This document shows positions 45,780-56,548 of a stretch of 64,000 nt of DNA, piece by piece; position 1 is the stretch's first letter; each line of letters begins with the position of its first letter. Made by a program: the position numbers and the translations under genes. This DNA is from Trichoplusia ni (lineage: Eukaryota > Arthropoda > Insecta > Lepidoptera > Noctuidae): NCBI RefSeq assembly GCF_003590095.1, contig NC_039490.1, positions 4,853,834 to 4,917,833 of the forward strand. The letters are read 5' to 3'. The notes under the pieces are model-generated. The model did no database searches. It worked only from the letters and a program-made list of their open reading frames with translations, and was not told where the DNA came from.

Positions 45780-47930
45780 AATTTGGTACCGATTATCGAA
45801 CTGTCATTTGTAAAAAAAAATGAAATGAGTGTTTTTCTTTCATCAAGAAATGCATGTTTACTTTCTTGCCGAAACATCTTTTAACTATTAATTAGCCGAT
45901 TAAATATTCCAATAATTACTATGTGATATCTTCCGAAGATAATGCGCAAAAAATGACGCAATCATATTTACTTTTTTTTTGTTATATCATAGCAAGGTGC
46001 TTTCATTATCTGTCCTCGCGTGTTTTGTGAAAACTTGAGTATTTCGTCATTGTATCGTCTTAATTTGGTTTTCGAATATTACAACTTGTATTATTGTATC
46101 TTCATGACTATTTTTCAAATCATTTCATTGTTTTAAAAATAAAAGTCGTGATGATGAATTATTTTTTTTTATTTTTTAACCTATTTACATAATTAAAAGC
46201 CAATAAATAAATACACGTTTTTGTTTGGTTAATTTTCTTTTATAGTTTAGTCGAAAGACGTTTTTCCATAATTGTTTACTTCATGCAGGATTCTGAAAAA
46301 AAGGAAAAATTGAAAAGACTTTTGAATAAGTTAAGAGAAGATTATAAATCAGTACTGAGTAGGTTTTTAAGTAAGAGCTTCTCTTTGTGAAAGGCAGACT
46401 TCTCTAGTGAAGTGTGCTCTTGGATGGTGATGGTGAGACTGCTGGTTTATTAATAGATAACTACTTTTATTATAATCAAATCCGATTCTGTGCTACTAGA
46501 AAATTTTGCTCTTGCTCTGCGAACCACTTTCAATCTAAATCCGTAAAACACGTCAAGAAAATAAGGGCAGACAAAAGTTTCCTCCAAGTTGTAGGAAAAA
46601 AAAATAAGTCGACGTTTAATACAATTACCTACCGTAAATACCGAAACAAATTTTGGTAATTTTCAATGGTATGTTATCAGAACTCACGATCAACGTAGAC
46701 GCAGTGACAATCACAGCCCGGCACGCAGGCAGCACTGGTCGGTACCTCGGGGTTCAAACCTTAAACATTACAATTGACAGAATTCATTAAATCACGAATC
46801 GAGCAAGAATGGAGACTATTTACAATACTTAAAGATACAGAAACGGTTTATGTAAAGATGAATATCATTTACGAAGTAATTTTTATAACACTAGAAATTT
46901 TGTAAGCAGGCTTCTGATACCTAGAAAGTTGGCTTTATGGTACTGATCCATTGATCTCCGATGGAACTGACATACGCTGTGTAAATTTTAAAGAAAGGTA
47001 AACCAAAAAATAATTTAAAATATCGAGGATTGCACGACAAAATTACTTATCTCAAGGGCGTTTTTGTACGATCTCCAACAAGTAAAACACATTAAATCAT
47101 TTCACTTACAGTTTCGACTATCGTAGATCTTCATCATAATCTTCAATAATTTTAATATATATATTTAAAGACGACGCGTCTTTACAGCGATACCTTAACA
47201 TGAATAATAGAATAAAATGGAGCAGATCTGATGCACCTGATAATTTAAAAAAAAGGTTTGAACAAAAACCGTTCTAGCATTGATTGCGACCGACAAAGGA
47301 AACTAACGAGCCATGAAAACGACTGCAAATAACGAGAACGCAGCAACAAAAATTTAAATAATAATATTTAAGTAAGTATTTAGGAATGTATGATCAATAG
47401 GCAATCTTGCGACTTATGTGGTGTGCAAAAATAATAGTCTATTTAGTCGCACTGACATCTACGTGTGCCTCTGAACTTTATACATCTTCAGCTTTATTAC
47501 CTTCAGACCGATCAGGTTTTAAATGGGAACTATGTATTGCGATATTGGGTACAAGATAGACGAACACACATTTTTTTTGCATTGAGTTACATATAAATTG
47601 TGGTCTGCAGAATAGTTCTTTGAATACAGAAATATTCTGCAGCCTGCGTCATGTGTCACTTGCTATACAATATTTGTACTAATAATTATAATACCTATAT
47701 AGCCTATATACTGCTTCTTATACTGCTGGGCACAGGCCTCTTCCTTTATGGGCAAAGTTTGAGCAAGAACTACCTAAGTCCATGAGACTTTGTACAGAAG
47801 AAATAGTATAAAAGATTTTTTAGTAGTCATTTTCTTGTTACATCTTCAAGCCTCCAAAAAAGAGCCAAGGTCTTTATAACCTTGCGTCTATTTACATTTT
47901 TTCTTACCTTTTTATTGAATAACTGTATTT
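45780..47930. other. Spacer between MT-a and MT-b
   Basis: Mostly AT-rich. It contains one Cys-rich exon-like patch on the minus strand (46690-46759) and a LINE 3'-end fragment in minus orientation at about 47715-47765 (CTGCTGGGCACAGGCCTCTT). The plus frame at 46414-46659 has no coding signature. Confidence 0.45.
46690..46759 (-). other. Isolated Cys-rich exon-like patch
   Basis: On the minus strand, a weak acceptor (TTTAAG|) is followed by a 70-nt stretch whose frame continues a phase-1 exon and reads TSAACVPGCDCHCVYVD, then a strong donor (GATC|GTGAGTTC). The C-x3-C-x-C-x-C spacing is metallothionein-like, and the size and phases are like MT-b and MT-c middle exons. If the donor is ignored the frame stops two codons later. 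No first exon was found nearby. It also contains a B-box-like GGTTCAAACC on the plus strand, so a SINE fragment is an alternative. Confidence 0.3.
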
Positions 47931-47932
47931 AG

Positions 47933-47939
47933 TATAAAA
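47933..47939 (+). promoter_or_regulatory. TATA box of MT-b
   Basis: TATAAAA lies 94 bp before the MT-b ATG. An initiator-like ACAGT follows at about 47958, 25 bp downstream, as expected for an insect TATA promoter. No TGCRCNC core was seen between 47880 and the ATG. Confidence 0.6.
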
Positions 47940-48026
47940 CAGCTGCAGTTTGGCCAAACAGTATAGTCGTCTCATTTCTTGACAATAGTCAGCTTGTTCG
48001 AGTTGTGATTTCAAAATACATTCAAA

Positions 48027-48788
48027 ATGCCGGCCCCTGCTGAAGTTACTAAAGGTATAGTTATTTGTTTTATGAAGTTACCATGTATATTCTATGCGAA
48101 GGAAAGAGCTTTATAGTACAAAATCATGTTTCATTTTTTAAATACCAATTTTGATATTTCTAAATGGGCTTCTAAACGACCAGGTATTTGATATTTGGCA
48201 CTTATTATGAACATAATGAATAAAATTGCACTTTTGAATCGAGGGTGTAATTGTAACGGCTTTATATTTCAGACTCCTGCAAAGACGCTGACTGCTGCAA
48301 AGACAGCTGTGAAACCAGCTGCAAAGACTGCACTTCTTGTGAAGGTATTTACGCTATTCGGTCAAATTTTGATAATATTATAAAATCAATGTGTATGGAA
48401 CGAAGAGATGTTTTAACTTCATTTTAATAAGTATAGATTCCTGTTATGTTTCTACATAATTAATATACATATATGTTATTAGACCATTCTTAGTCTTTAT
48501 TTAGTCAAATGTTGAGAAAAATGAAAAAATAAACATGGGCTACGACTTGAAATAGATTATTGAAATAATCCATAATTTAATAATCAAAAGATTCGACTCT
48601 TTTCTTAATCCTATTGATTTTTTTCAATTAAATCTACTAGGTATCTTTGAACGCACAAGTGATCGTAAAATATACAATAGACACCACCCAGATTGTTGAT
48701 GCTGTGGGAGAATAAGAAACGGTGGACCAAGTTACCTATATTATTTTCTTTAATTAATATTGTTTTTTTTGCAGGAGATTGCTGTTGA
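48027..48788 (+). CDS. Metallothionein-like MT-b, three exons, 37 aa
   Basis: Exons 48027-48054 (28 nt), 48273-48344 (72 nt) and 48775-48788 join in phase 1/1 to a 37-residue protein. Exon 1 encodes MPAPAEVTK with no Cys. Exon 2 encodes three SCKD-like units (DSCKDADCCKDSCETSCKDC). The 14-nt last exon adds GDCC and stops, so the protein ends in Cys-Cys. There are 10 Cys, no aromatic residue and many Asp/Lys, which fits a metal-binding thionein, but Asp spacing and the Cys-free start differ from known classes I can recall. The same exon sizes and phases recur in MT-c on the other strand, which supports the splice model. Poly(A) signal AATAAA at 48859. Exon 2 could also be translated in another frame over 48195-48383, but that frame lacks splice support. 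Confidence 0.78.
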
Positions 48789-48858
48789 GGCTTTCTAGCG
48801 GAGCAATTTGGACTTCATTAAAATATATTGTGACGTCACCATTTTCTTTTTGGTTTAT

Positions 48859-48864
48859 AATAAA
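48859..48864 (+). terminator. Polyadenylation signal of MT-b
   Basis: AATAAA in TTATAATAAAAATG lies 70 bases after the MT-b stop. Confidence 0.6.
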
Positions 48865-48879
48865 AATGTTTTAAATTAC

Positions 48880-50460
48880 TTTAACCTTATCATTTTTGTC
48901 TAAATCCTTGTAACTGAGTGGCTATAAATAATTGCTTTCTTTTCTACATTATTAACAATCGAACAATAGAAATTGGACTTGAAACAATAGGTTCCGTCAA
49001 TACCTAAATTATGGAGCATTAGGTAAAGACGTAATTTTATGTCTTTTGTAGGAACTTTAAATGTACAAAACCGGTACTTACTTCAATCATTTCTGTTTTT
49101 ACATAATGTTCATAAGGGTTTTTTTACATTATGGGTATATATGAGAATATATGCACTAACCTCATTTATCAAGCTGTTGTTTCCACAGCCACGGTCTTCT
49201 TACACATGTTGGATTGCCTGACTAGTTCCCAAGACACAGCTGGAAAACATCGTTTTAAAATGAATGATCCTCACGAAAGTTACTTTAAAAAATAAGGTTT
49301 TTCACCTGATCAATTTATCGTTACTTTGTAGGCCCATCGCAGAGCTGGATGATCAACGCTCTTGTTTTAAGAAGACTTGCTACCATTCCATCGCAGCCTA
49401 ACTATCACATCACATCCAGCCAGAAAATACTTACCTACTTACAACTACTGTTCCGAACGGGCCAAAGTAGTAATAAAAGAGGCTTGTAATAACTAAATTT
49501 AGGTTCAACCATCTTTTTCTTTCAATTCATCGTATTTTAAGCTCTATTTATTTCAATTAGATCGTATTTTTCATTAACAATCATTTTAATTATATTATAA
49601 GTACCATATTCACATTTAACTTTACCAATCCAAGTAAACACTAAAACATTTACCGCAATTTATATAAATGCTTGACAGTTAGTCTAAAGGAACGGTTAAG
49701 TTAACTCGCGGCGTCTAATTCTCTAACAACTTAATTTCATCTCAAAGGTAGCGGTGGCTGGCATTAAATAATTTTCATTCCAAAGCTCGTTAAAACCAAT
49801 TGCATCGGATAATGTCTTCAATAGAAATAACAAGGGGCTACGTAGCAAATGTTTGTGTTGGTATTTATTACATAAATTGTTCTAACAATAGTCGTCATTT
49901 CGTGAAACTTTCGAGAAAGATGAAGATTTATTAAATAGCCCATTTATATTTAAATAAACTTTGTTTCTCTTTGTTTCTGTATACGAACATTGTACTATAA
50001 TAACAAAAGATTTTGGTGTTTTCAGATAATTACAAGCTATAGACGGTGTGGTATATGGTTTTGTAACAACCTTCACCAGCTCTGTACGTAATACAAAAAC
50101 ATTTTAAATATTTTTTTAAAGCTATCAATCATTACTTCAACATACTTTGTGATTTGAAGGATAGAAAGTGGACTTTTGACAGCACGGATAGCCGAGTGGT
50201 CACCAAGCCAAAACCACTGTGCGTTACGTGTCGATTTCATCCCTGCGTAGGACAAAGATTTCATGTGGTCTACGAGTTCCTTTTTTGTGTGCAAACGAAT
50301 TTTATATTTGCGAAACCTTCCACGACACAAGTATGAAATTCATTAGTGTGGATTGTGGAAGTCACTTTTTTTACTTTGAGCTATTAAATCAGGGCTTAGG
50401 TTGTATTAATTTCCTTGGACAAAGGAACATAAAAAGAAATCCAGGTATTAGTTCAACAAG
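48880..50460. other. Spacer between MT-b and MT-c
   Basis: No supported gene apart from a tRNA-SINE at 50170-50375. A TTTCCACAG acceptor-like site at about 49177-49186 precedes a short GC-richer stretch, but no exon could be assembled from it. Confidence 0.4.
50170..50375 (+). repeat. tRNA-derived SINE
   Basis: A box GGATAGCCGAGTGGTCACC and a decayed B box (GTCGATTTCATCCC) precede the body GTAGGACAAAGATTTCATG and TATATTTGCGAAACCTTCC, and the tail CACGACACAAGTATGAAATT. This is the most complete example of the family whose tails lie near 10530, 13400 and 39120. Confidence 0.7.
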
Positions 50461-50464
50461 CGAT

Positions 50465-50624
50465 TTATATTAGACAGTAGAAGAAGACAAGGGTAACAAT
50501 GAAGACGATACTGAAGGTGATGGGGAAGCAGGTCTCGAGGAAGTTGGAGGCGCGCGTGAACAGCGACGGCCGGCGGCCTGGCTCCATGGTGAGGATTAGC
50601 AGCAACCGCCTGGAGATAGAATAA
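50465..50624. other. GC-rich patch with open frames on both strands
   Basis: Plus strand: ATG at 50499 opens a 41-codon frame (starts MKTILKVMGKQVSRKLEARV, stop 50622-50624) with a strong internal donor ATG|GTGAGG at 50587/50588. Minus strand: ATG at 50587 opens a 40-codon frame (starts MEPGRRPSLFTRASNF) ending in a hydrophobic segment (CFPITFSIVFIVTLVFFYC, stop 50467-50465). The two frames share wobble positions, so both show G/C-rich third bases and only one need be real. The minus frame is also open upstream to 50609, the acceptor used by MT-c. The hydrophobic end loosely resembles the last helix of a ligand-gated channel, but no other exons of such a gene were found. The patch may be a true exon, a gene fragment or MT-c 3' UTR. 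Confidence 0.35.
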
Positions 50625-51439
50625 TTTATTTATTTAAAGCATCTAGACTGTCATTTCAAGACTGGTTAAGCTAAACCCTGTAATTATAGTTGTAAGCATT
50701 ATTGCAGTTTCGTAAAATATTTCATTTGCCGCTCGCTACCCCGCAGTTAGCTAGCGTCCTGGTCTATGCTCTCACTTTTCTCTTAAAGGACGGGGACTTG
50801 TCCAGTAGCTGAACATTAATAGGTGATATCATGATGATAACACGATGCTAAACGTAATTTAAGAAAAAAAAATGTGATCTTTAGAGAAGCTACAGATTGA
50901 TGCATTTTGAGACCGATTCACCATTTTCTTTCATCCATGGATTTGTGAGGCTTTTTAGTGTATTTGTTAGGGTCTAAACAGACAGACCGCATTTCAACTG
51001 CAATCCAACTGCAAAAGTCTGTCTAGAGCCTTAGGGGTTTCAAAATAATCACATAAACTGGCAGCACGCACGTACGTGGTCCCAGAGAGAAAACCCGTAA
51101 TATAGGCACTGTTCCCCGGTAAGTATTATTTACGTACCTTTAGAAGAACAGTCGTTGCAGCCCTTATCCTTACAAGCGCAGTTGTCTACACACGCACCAC
51201 CTTTGCACGATTCTAAAATAGACAATATAATGACATGTGTTTCATCTCAAACTGGTACAAAACAGTGTGCTGCTATCGAAAAAAATAATTCTACAAGCAA
51301 AAAAAGTACAACAACAAAATGATTTGAGTAAGAGAGAGATAAAGCTACACAGATGTATAGCGCCATCCTTTTTTAGTGACTTTGTTGACAAATATTTGTA
51401 AATATCCTTACCTTTACAGGGTTCGCATGGAGAAGGCAT
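50596..51439 (-). CDS. Metallothionein MT-c, three exons, 38 aa
   Basis: Exons 51439-51412 (28 nt), 51212-51138 (75 nt) and 50609-50596 (14 nt) join in phase 1/1 to a 38-residue protein. Exon 1 encodes MPSPCEPCK, exon 2 SCKGGACVDNCACKDKGCND and CSSK, and the last exon GGCC then TAA. There are 11 Cys, with CxC and terminal CC, and no aromatic residues. Splice sites are good: AAAG|GTAAGG, TTTTAG|AATCG, AAAG|GTACGT and CTATCTCCAG|GC. The exon sizes mirror MT-b exactly (28 and 14 nt). It is transcribed opposite to the other cluster members. A minus-strand TATAAA at 51507-51502 lies 63 bp upstream of the ATG. The last exon overlaps the GC-rich open frames at 50465-50624. No canonical AATAAA was found close downstream. 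Confidence 0.8.
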
Positions 51440-51501
51440 GATGATCGTTGATTGTTAAATAAACCGTTGTGAACTGTGCATTATCTAAGAATTGTTCACG
51501 T

Positions 51502-51507
51502 TTTATA
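51502..51507 (-). promoter_or_regulatory. TATA box of MT-c
   Basis: Read on the minus strand, CTGTATAAAACGTG contains TATAAA 63 bp before the MT-c ATG, with an initiator-like GCACAGTTCAC about 30 bp further on. No TGCRCNC core was seen within 100 bp of the ATG. Confidence 0.55.
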
Positions 51508-51909
51508 CAGAGTAGAGACTACAAAAACCAATGCTAAGTAGAGCAAGGCTGATGAAAAACTTATAGCTACTTATTATGATACTGAAACATGCTGAAATTA
51601 TACATGAATTTGAAAGCAAACAATTACCCAAAGAAAAAAGGGTTGGTTTAGTTTCGATTTCAAACTAAAATTTTTGGAGTGTAGAAAAAGTGGAATGCTT
51701 TTCATGTTCATTGTTTCGGCATTGCCCTCTGTTCATTTTAAATTGAAACCTACTTTATTACACCTCTATAAAATCAGCTACATATAAAGCTGTCGAAAGT
51801 CGTTACAATTATTTTGACTTCAAGCATCGATGTTTTTAATATTATAAGAATTGGAACTGACTTTTTCGTCCTAGTATACAGCAACAGAACAATTTTATTG
51901 CAGTAATCT

Positions 51910-52172
51910 ATATACTAATATATAACGCTGAAGAGTTTGTTTGTTTGTTTGTTTGTTTGAACGCGCTAATCTCAGGAACTACTGGTTCGATTTGAAAAAT
52001 TATTTTTGTGAGGAATAGACCATTCATCGAGGAAGGCTTTAGGCTATAAACCATCACGCTGCGACTAAAAGGAGCGGAGATACAATGGAAAATGTGAAAA
52101 AAAACAGGGCAGATATAAATCATAACTTATATCTTCTACCCACGGGGACGAAGTCGCGGGCAACAGCTAGTT
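51910..52172 (+). repeat. Lepidopteran-type interspersed repeat
   Basis: It starts ACTAATATATAACGCTGAAG, passes through a (TTTG)n run and ends GACGAAGTCGCGGGCAACAG CTAGT, the start and end pattern of a very common moth and butterfly repeat. A relative with the same start lies at about 62953, and others (ATTATAAATGCGAAAGT, ATATTACAAATGTGAATGGG) at about 14000 and 55265. Confidence 0.6.
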
Positions 52173-52214
52173 ATTTAATAAATTAATTGTAATACACGTA
52201 ATTGGCTGTAATAC

Positions 52215-52310
52215 ACAGGACCGTAGAAATTGGCACGAAAAAGGGGAGGCCTATGCCCAGCAGTGGGAGGATAAAGGCTGTGGATGATGATGATGATGAT
52301 GATGAATTGG
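52215..52310 (+). mobile_element. LINE 3' end with GAT microsatellite
   Basis: GGGGAGGCCTATGCCCAGCA, GTGGGAGGATAAAGGCTG and a (GAT)n run form the usual 3' end of RTE-like LINEs in Lepidoptera. Only the end is present. The reverse-orientation fragment at about 47715-47765 belongs to the same family. Confidence 0.65.
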
Positions 52311-52466
52311 CTGTAACATAATTTTTTGCGTGGATGATAGGAGATGCCTGTATACTATCCTAGAAACACCTTCAACTATTATTCTTCCTATTATTTGATG
52401 ATCTGAATGACTTCAAATTGTCTAAACATCAAATACAGTAATAACAGCAGCAGCTTGTAAATGTGT

Positions 52467-52831
52467 GGAGAGGAGCTCGTGGCTAAGCTATAACCGCGAA
52501 AGTGATTCAATCACAGGTTAAGCTATGCTTGACGCGGTTGGTCCGTAGATGGGTGACCATCTTTGTCATAACGAGTTCCTCCGTGTTTCGAAAGGCACGT
52601 TAAATTGTGGGTCCCGGCTGTTATTCCTACATCTTTGACAGTCGTTACAGGTAGTCAGAAGCTTGAAAAAGTCTGACAGCCAGTCTAACCAAGGGGTATC
52701 GTGTTGCCACGCTAACTGGGTTGAGGAGGTCAGATAGGCAGTCGCTCCTTGTAAAACACTGGTACTTAGCTGAAACCGGTTGGACTGGTAGCCGACCCCA
52801 ACATTGTTGGGAAAAGGCTAGGCCAATGATG
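52467..52831 (+). mobile_element. 5S rRNA-derived SINE, full length
   Basis: The 5S-like head (GATTCAATCACAGGTTAAGC, GACGCGGTTGGT, AGATGGGTGACC) is followed by the shared body and tail. It is flanked by a perfect 15-bp target duplication AGCTTGTAAATGTGT (52452-52466 and 52832-52846), which marks a recent insertion. Confidence 0.88.
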
Positions 52832-53240
52832 AGCTTGTAAATGTGTATCGTGTCTTCTCATCCCATATCGGAAAGGATTGAGCATTGATCACCATACTTT
52901 CTTACTACAGGTTCGCGATTTCTGGTTCCAAAGTTACAATCCCAGATAACATAATAATTTTCTAGATCATTGTCAAGTTCACTTCCATTCCATCAGTCAT
53001 TGAAGCAAGTCTTCAACAATGGTTACATTTTTTCGTTTGAAAAGTGACAAAACATTAAAACGAATCGTTTATTGCCCATCTTTTTCAAGTTTCCGCACGA
53101 TTGCCACGACTGGTCATCGAGGAAGCTGGCAAGGTTCTTCCTGCTCCTCAAACAACCTTCATCAGTAAATATTCTCCTATATTTAGGAGATAATTGTTAT
53201 GTTCATATCATTCGCACCCAGGAAACAGAGCATTGCAGAT

Positions 53241-54206
53241 ATGGCGACTATTACCCAAACTCAAACGGTAGAAGGTGAGTTCAAAATAATATTTTCAGCT
53301 TAAAATGGTTCTTGTTATTAATCTGTTAAAGTTGTTTTTCAAATTTTCGTCTGATTCATCTGTCAGTGCCTCGTTGTAGTTGAATAGCAAAAGCATTGTA
53401 TAGTTCAATGCTCTACTGATAAACATAGGCATATTAGTGATTTATGATTAACTTCAATTTAACATTTTGTACTTACTCTATTTATTAGTCCAAGTCCAGA
53501 AATTTTAAACATCAGTTTGCACTGCAAATGCAGTAACAGTGAAACTCGTTTTAAGTCTCTATGCTTATTAACGGGAATTCCAGGTTATTAACAGAGTAAC
53601 TCGAAAATTATGACCACTTACATAAGTTGAACTGGAAGTAAACAGCCATTTATCACTCAATTTAAGTTAAAATCTGTTTTGACATGAAAGGGTAATCATA
53701 ATCACAAAAAATATCAAACGCAAAACCTTTTCCTCTTAGTCTCTTTTTAAACAAAGACTGCAATCGATTCTACTTATAAATAACGTTTTGTAAGTTGCAG
53801 AAATTACTTAGCAAACGTTACAGAAACAATGTGAACACACATTTACCTGATAATGTCTTCGTTTCTAATGTCTTTCAATTACTTAAACCCGAATTAATTT
53901 CCAGAGTTCATGCCATCCAGCCAGTTCAAGCAAATTATGTCTCCAAAGCTGAAAGTTCTGCCACCGAAGACCAAGCAAGAGTCCACTCCTCAAGCCCTCG
54001 GCTGCCCTCCAGACTGCCCATGCAAAGAGAAGCCTGCTAAATCCAAACCCATGGCCCTATTCTTCAACGCTATAGGGATCCTGATTGCCCTAATCGCTAC
54101 ATACATGATTGTGACCACCGACTCCAATATATACCTTATTTTTTGGGTTACCTACTCCATTTTAAGACGACTGACTCGATCCAGATCGCACGCGAAGTCT
54201 GACTAA
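53241..54206 (+). CDS. Small Cys-motif membrane protein, unknown function, 111 aa
   Basis: I do not recognise this gene. Exon 1 (53241-53274) encodes MATITQTQTVE and ends in phase 1 at G|GTGAGT. Exon 2 (53905-54206, acceptor TTTCCAG|) encodes the rest. Residues 12-43 are basic and Pro/Gln-rich, followed by a compact CPPDCPCKEK motif at about 45-54. A transmembrane helix follows (ALFFNAIGILIALIATYMIV, about 61-80), then a second hydrophobic stretch (NIYLIFWVTYSI) and a basic tail ending RSRSHAKSD. The Cys-Pro-rich motif before the helix could bind metal or be acylated. It lies inside the metallothionein cluster and shares their short phase-1 first exon, but shared origin is only inference. An acceptor-like GCAG directly before exon 1 suggests an additional 5' UTR exon. 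Poly(A) signal at 54488. Confidence 0.65.
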
Positions 54207-54487
54207 GATGGGTTTTGGTGTAAGGCTATGTTTTGACACTTTAGTTCCCGTTTTTGGCTGTTATTGCAATCCTCTTTCACTGAGGCCATTTTGAAGAAAT
54301 CAGTAGGGATCGTCAGTCTAGCGGTCGTCTTAGAGTGATAGAAAGGGATGGTGTTACCTGACTGTCTACACCTATCTCCTTTCAAAGACTTGGTTTTATT
54401 TCGATTTTAATGTCATAGCTTCGTTATTTATTTGTAGGTTAAGTATTTATTGTTTATTTATTCTGAATCTGAGCATCCAAAGTATTC

Positions 54488-54493
54488 AATAAA
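54488..54493 (+). terminator. Polyadenylation signal of the 53241-54206 gene
   Basis: AATAAA in TATTCAATAAAGTGTTTTG, followed by a GT-rich element, lies 282 bases after the stop codon. Confidence 0.6.
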
Positions 54494-55261
54494 GTGTTTT
54501 GTTTATATTGGTTTTGTTATTGTTGACAAATTGGTGGATTGTTGATAGTCAAATTACTTTATATGACTCCTGTAATTAATTATGTAATAAACAGTGATTA
54601 CTTGTTATAATAACGGTAAAGGAAAGGTCAGCTGATATGTGAATATTTATGAAATCGCACCAAAAATTTAGATTTTTCAGACACAGACCATTTTGTACAG
54701 TCGGTTTGGTACGTCTACTAGTCAAGTTTTCGGTAGAACAACATACGGAATCATGACATAAAGATCTTTTTCAGTTGTAAGTGACAAGTACCTGCGTTTT
54801 TACACTTCTGAACCCATTTCAAAAAGAAGGAGGTTTTCAATTTGTCTGCATTTTGTTTAACATGTTTGTAACACTCAGAAATTTTAATAATTCGTCTTAG
54901 AACTTACCTTAACTTAAGAACGTAAGGTTGATTATCAAACTTAACGATGCTGCTGACATGTGGGCCACAGTACCAGGTACTTTAATTCAAAGTAATTACG
55001 TAGGCGATGTAATATAAATTGTAATTTGTATTGACAACGACAAAAAATGTTTTAGACGATGTTATGTCAGAGACTGTATTGATTGATGAGCAAAATAGAT
55101 AGTAGGGAAGTGCGATGTAAGTAAACTATTAATATAATGAAACATATAATATGTAATCGGTTAATTTGTATATTTATTTGCCTCTACCGCGAATATATTA
55201 GAAGGACACAATTGTATATTTTTAGATTCCCTAAAATCGCGTTGGGTCGACGCGCATCGAT

Positions 55262-55430
55262 GCTAATATTACAAATGTGAATGGGAGTTTGTTTGTTACG
55301 CTTTCACACAGAAAATCGCTATCCGATCGTTATGAAACTTTTCACACATGTTTTTGGAGGTATAAGAAATAACACAGGTTTCAAAAGAACATGACTGCTC
55401 TACAAGGATATCCACTAGTTAGTATTATAT
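55262..55430 (+). repeat. Lepidopteran-type interspersed repeat
   Basis: CTAATATTACAAATGTGAAT, TTTGTTACGCTTTCACACAG and GATCGTTATGAAACTTTTCA are characteristic of a widespread moth and butterfly repeat. It ends near CTAGTTAGTATT. Confidence 0.55.
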
Positions 55431-56189
55431 ATCTTAAGCTTTTCACTTAAACTTAACATAACGTATGTCACGCTTTAAAACCTCTGACTCACGCGTAATT
55501 GTTACTACGTTTTGCCCAAATTACGTGAATTTTCTCAGCGTATGTCGTTCCTATTCGTTTGTTTTTTGTTGTAATTAGTGACGCTGGCTCAGTTCAATGT
55601 TCGGACACCGGATAATGCAACATTAAAACCGTAATACTTCGATTGCAAAAAAGAGACAGCGCTATCTCCCTGTATAGCCCTATCCCTTTTATTAATAAGC
55701 TGATTTTGGGTTTTAGATGTCGGAATACGAGCTGGTGTTAACACTCTCAGATTTTTTGAGTCAAATAAGATTTCGACGCAATTCAAAGATTGTTGATCGC
55801 GATGCTTTTTTTCGCGGTTTAATGTGTTTTTGTTGTCTTTTGTTATTGTGTCCAAGTCATTGGAATAGACGTGCAGAGGTAAGTTATTGTTACTGTTTCA
55901 AATCGTTCTATTTCGTGATAGTATTTTTGACTCTACCATTTGAGTATAACAAATATAGTTTTTCAACGATTCTAACTTCCGTAAAAATACTGTAAAATCT
56001 GCACTCCCTTTGATATATTCTTCAAACCTTAACACTTCTAGAAATCGTTAACATGTATGGAGAATTTGAAATTTGAAACAATTTTGTTGAAAAGACTTAG
56101 ATTTATCGCTGCCTTAATTTTAAGATTTTTTGAGCAAACCCTAACGCTTGTAGAAATGAAATATGTCTGGGACTTACCTGAAATAAATT

Positions 56190-56548
56190 GAGGAGCTCGT
56201 GGCTAAGCTATAACCGCATAAGTGATTCGATCACAGGTTAAGCTATGCTTGACGCGGTTGGTCCGTAGATGGGTGACCATCTTTGTCATAACGAGTTCCT
56301 CCGTGTTTCGAAAGGCACGTTAAATTGTGGGTCCCGGCTGTTATTCCTACATCTTTGACAGTCGTTACAGGTAGTCAGAAGCTTGAAAAAGTCTGACAGC
56401 CAGTCTAACCAAGGGGTATCGTGTTGCCCAGGTAACTGGGTTGAGGGGGTCAGATAGGCGGTCGCTCCTTGTAAAACACTGGTACTTAACTGAAACCGGT
56501 TGGACTGGTAGCCAACCCCAACATAGTTGGGAAAAGGCTAGGTGAATG
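56190..56548 (+). mobile_element. 5S rRNA-derived SINE, full length
   Basis: Nearly identical to the copy at 52467-52831, with the same 5S-like head. It is flanked by an 18-bp target duplication ACT(T/A)ACCTGAAATAAATT (56172-56189 and 56549-56566; one mismatch). Confidence 0.88.
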
